Assembly (NCBI GenBank): GCA_964035795.1
Contig: OZ038322.1
Location: 2,452,264-2,516,263, forward strand
DNA from: Pterobdella sp. o SKG-2022
Taxonomy: Eukaryota; Annelida; Clitellata; Hirudinida; Piscicolidae
Direction: 5' to 3'
Length of the DNA stretch: 64,000 bases
Under the pieces are notes generated by a model. It saw only the letters and a list, made by a program, of their open reading frames with translations. It ran no database searches and was not told the origin of the DNA. Shown here piece by piece: positions 63,007-64,000 of the stretch; positions within the stretch are counted from its first letter, which is position 1, and each line of letters opens with the position of its first letter. A program made the position numbers and the translations under genes.

Positions 63007-63477
63007 ATGAGTTTTCAAGCATATATTTTTCAACTCACTCCAAGGTTCTGTTGCCAGAGCCATTTTATCAAAAGTATGATTTTTTCTTTAAACATCACCT
63101 CGCTCGGAGTTACCTCAAGCGTCTGTTTGCTAACAACATTTCTTCTAATAGTTTCAATAATCTTCGGGTCGAAACTAGATTTTTTCAACAAAAAACTTCA
63201 TTTTACATTTAATTTGTCTTTTTTTTTTTTAAATTCCAACATGAGGAACATTTCAAGATTTCTAGGTCAAGTCACCGCAAGGTTATGTTACCAAAACTAT
63301 TTTATCAAAAGTGAGATCGGTTTTGTAAACTCACTTTCGCTTGGATTCACCGCAAACTTCTTTTCGCTAACAACCTTTTTCCTACTTGTTTTCGTCATGT
63401 CGAAACTGGATTTTTTGTGCTCAAACTGGAGTTAATATTCTCTTTTTTTTGTTATAGTTTCTAAATTCCCAACACGA
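63007..63477 (+). repeat. 471-bp satellite monomer, second of a tandem pair
   Basis: This is a near-exact tandem copy of the preceding monomer, including the rare one-base loss near 63251-63266 and the GTTATAGTTTC tail. It indicates a recent single-monomer duplication. Confidence 0.85.
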
Positions 63478-63951
63478 ATGAGTTTTCAAGCATATATTTT
63501 TCAACTCACTCCAAGGTTCTGTTGCCAGAGCCATTTTATCAAAAGTATGATTTTTTCTTTAAACATCACCTCGCTCGGAGTTACCTCAAGCGTCTGTTTG
63601 CTAAAAATATTTCTTCTAATAGTTTCAATAATCTTCGGGTCGAAACTAGATTTTTTCAACAAATAACTTGATTTCACATTAACATTTGTCGTTTTTTTTT
63701 TTGAAAATTCAACATGAGGAAAATTTCAAGCATTTTTAGGTCAAGTCACCGCAAGATTATGTTACCAAAACTATTTTATCAAAAGTAAGATTGGTTCTTT
63801 AAACACGCTTTCGCTTGGAGTCACCGCGAACTTCTTTTCGCTAACAACCTTTTTCCTACTAGTTTTCGTCATGTCGAAACTGGATTTTTTGTGCTCAAAC
63901 TGGAGTTAATATTCTATTTTTTTTGTTATACTTTCTAAATTCTCAACACGA
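63478..63951 (+). repeat. Last complete satellite monomer (474 bp, B2 type)
   Basis: This copy has the GCTAAAAATATTTC half A, TTGAAAATTCAACATGAGG and a B2 half B. It returns to the type common at 42-58 kb after about 3.5 kb of mostly B1 copies. Confidence 0.9.
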
Positions 63952-64000
63952 ATGAGTTTTCAAGCATATATTTTTCAACTCACTCCAAGGTTCTGTTGCC
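63952..64000 (+). repeat. 3'-truncated satellite monomer at window end
   Basis: These are the first 49 bases of a further monomer, ATGAGTTTTC to CTGTTGCC. The array clearly continues beyond the window. Confidence 0.95.

Larger units (their letters stand above)
1..64000 (+). repeat. Satellite DNA array, ~474-bp monomer, ~135 head-to-tail copies
   Basis: The same sequence recurs from first to last base. The ATGAGTTTTCAAGCATATAT segment is found at 432, 906, 1379, 1854, 2328 and so on to 63952, nearly always 473-475 bp apart. Copies differ mostly by scattered substitutions and by length changes in T-runs. No copy is inverted and no foreign sequence interrupts the array. GC is about 32% by hand count on one monomer, and T-runs of 10 or more occur only on the + strand. 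The scale, homogeneity and multi-monomer repeats are typical of eukaryotic centromeric or heterochromatic satellites. The species and satellite family are not recognisable to me. The array extends beyond both window ends, so its total size is unknown. Confidence 0.98.

Noticed and set aside
60179..63435. Longest ORFs, 138-142 codons, at 60179-60595, 62536-62964 and 63007-63435
   Set aside because: They are longer only because a 16-bp deletion or a one-base loss joins two frames of neighbouring half-units. They are by-products of indels in the satellite, not genes.
432..63666. Recurring open reading frames of 60-103 codons in each monomer, starting at the ATGAG of half A
   Set aside because: They follow the repeat phase and exist in overlapping frames and on both strands. 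They end at different points depending on T-run length or single substitutions. Their conceptual products are low-complexity F/L/S/K-rich peptides without any domain I recognise. No ORF crosses a whole monomer although 474 is divisible by three. I see no sign of selection on a reading frame.
1..64000. CRISPR array
   Set aside because: There are no short repeats separated by unique spacers; the entire 474-bp period is repeated with homogeneous sequence.
1..64000. Tandem array of genes such as rRNA, 5S, tRNA or histone clusters
   Set aside because: The monomer shows no recognisable rRNA, tRNA or 5S internal promoter elements, and no histone-like coding sequence on either strand.
1..64000. Transposable element or LTR-derived tandem repeat
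   Set aside because: I found no terminal repeats, target-site duplications, or transposase or reverse-transcriptase coding. An origin of the monomer from an element cannot be excluded, but nothing in the sequence supports it.

Overview
The whole 64 kb window is one uninterrupted, head-to-tail satellite DNA array. The repeat unit (monomer) is about 474 bp; individual copies run 471-476 bp, plus one 459-bp deletion copy. Using the conserved ATGAGTTTTCAAGCATATAT segment as phase zero, I place 134 complete monomers from 432 to 63951, a 5'-truncated copy at 1-431 and the first 49 bp of another at 63952-64000. All copies lie in the same orientation. I see no protein-coding gene, RNA gene, transposon, CRISPR array or unique sequence. 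A hand count on one monomer (432-905) gives roughly 32% GC. This is typical of a eukaryotic centromeric, pericentromeric or other heterochromatic satellite. I cannot name the species or match the monomer to a described satellite family.

Each monomer is itself an ancient dimer. Half A (about 236 bp) and half B (about 238 bp) align along their length, with roughly two-thirds identity in the best block. Both halves carry an inverted-repeat (dyad) core ending in GTCGAAACT, and both end in an oligo-T tract. Half B contains an apparently invariant 16-bp near-palindrome, TTTCGTCATGTCGAAA. Half B has two main haplotypes: B1 (...GTGAGATCGGTTTTG...GGATTCACC) and B2 (...GTAAGATTGGTTCTTT...GGAGTCACC). 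B2 is closer to half A than B1 is.

Above the monomer level the array is a patchwork of local higher-order repeats (HORs) whose order changes along the window. There is a 9-mer pair of 4266 bp each (906-9437) and mixed trimer/tetramer organisation (about 12.7-17.0 kb). A 6-mer is followed by a 5-mer derivative (17.0-22.2 kb), then a trimer pair of 1421 bp (27.5-30.3 kb). Another 6-mer plus 5-mer derivative follows (31.25-36.46 kb), then a tetramer series of about 1898 bp (44.05-49.75 kb). The right part has a dimer pair of 949 bp (53.5-55.4 kb), a trimer series (56.4-60.6 kb) and a 471-bp monomer pair (62.5-63.5 kb). In three places one monomer is missing from a repeat and the junction monomer is a hybrid of its two neighbours. 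That is the expected footprint of in-register unequal crossing-over.

Short open reading frames of 60-142 codons recur in every monomer. They are by-products of the repeat and I do not annotate them as genes. If anything here acts, it is as structural chromatin DNA: regularly spaced dyads and T-tracts could serve as protein-binding or nucleosome-positioning elements. That is inference.
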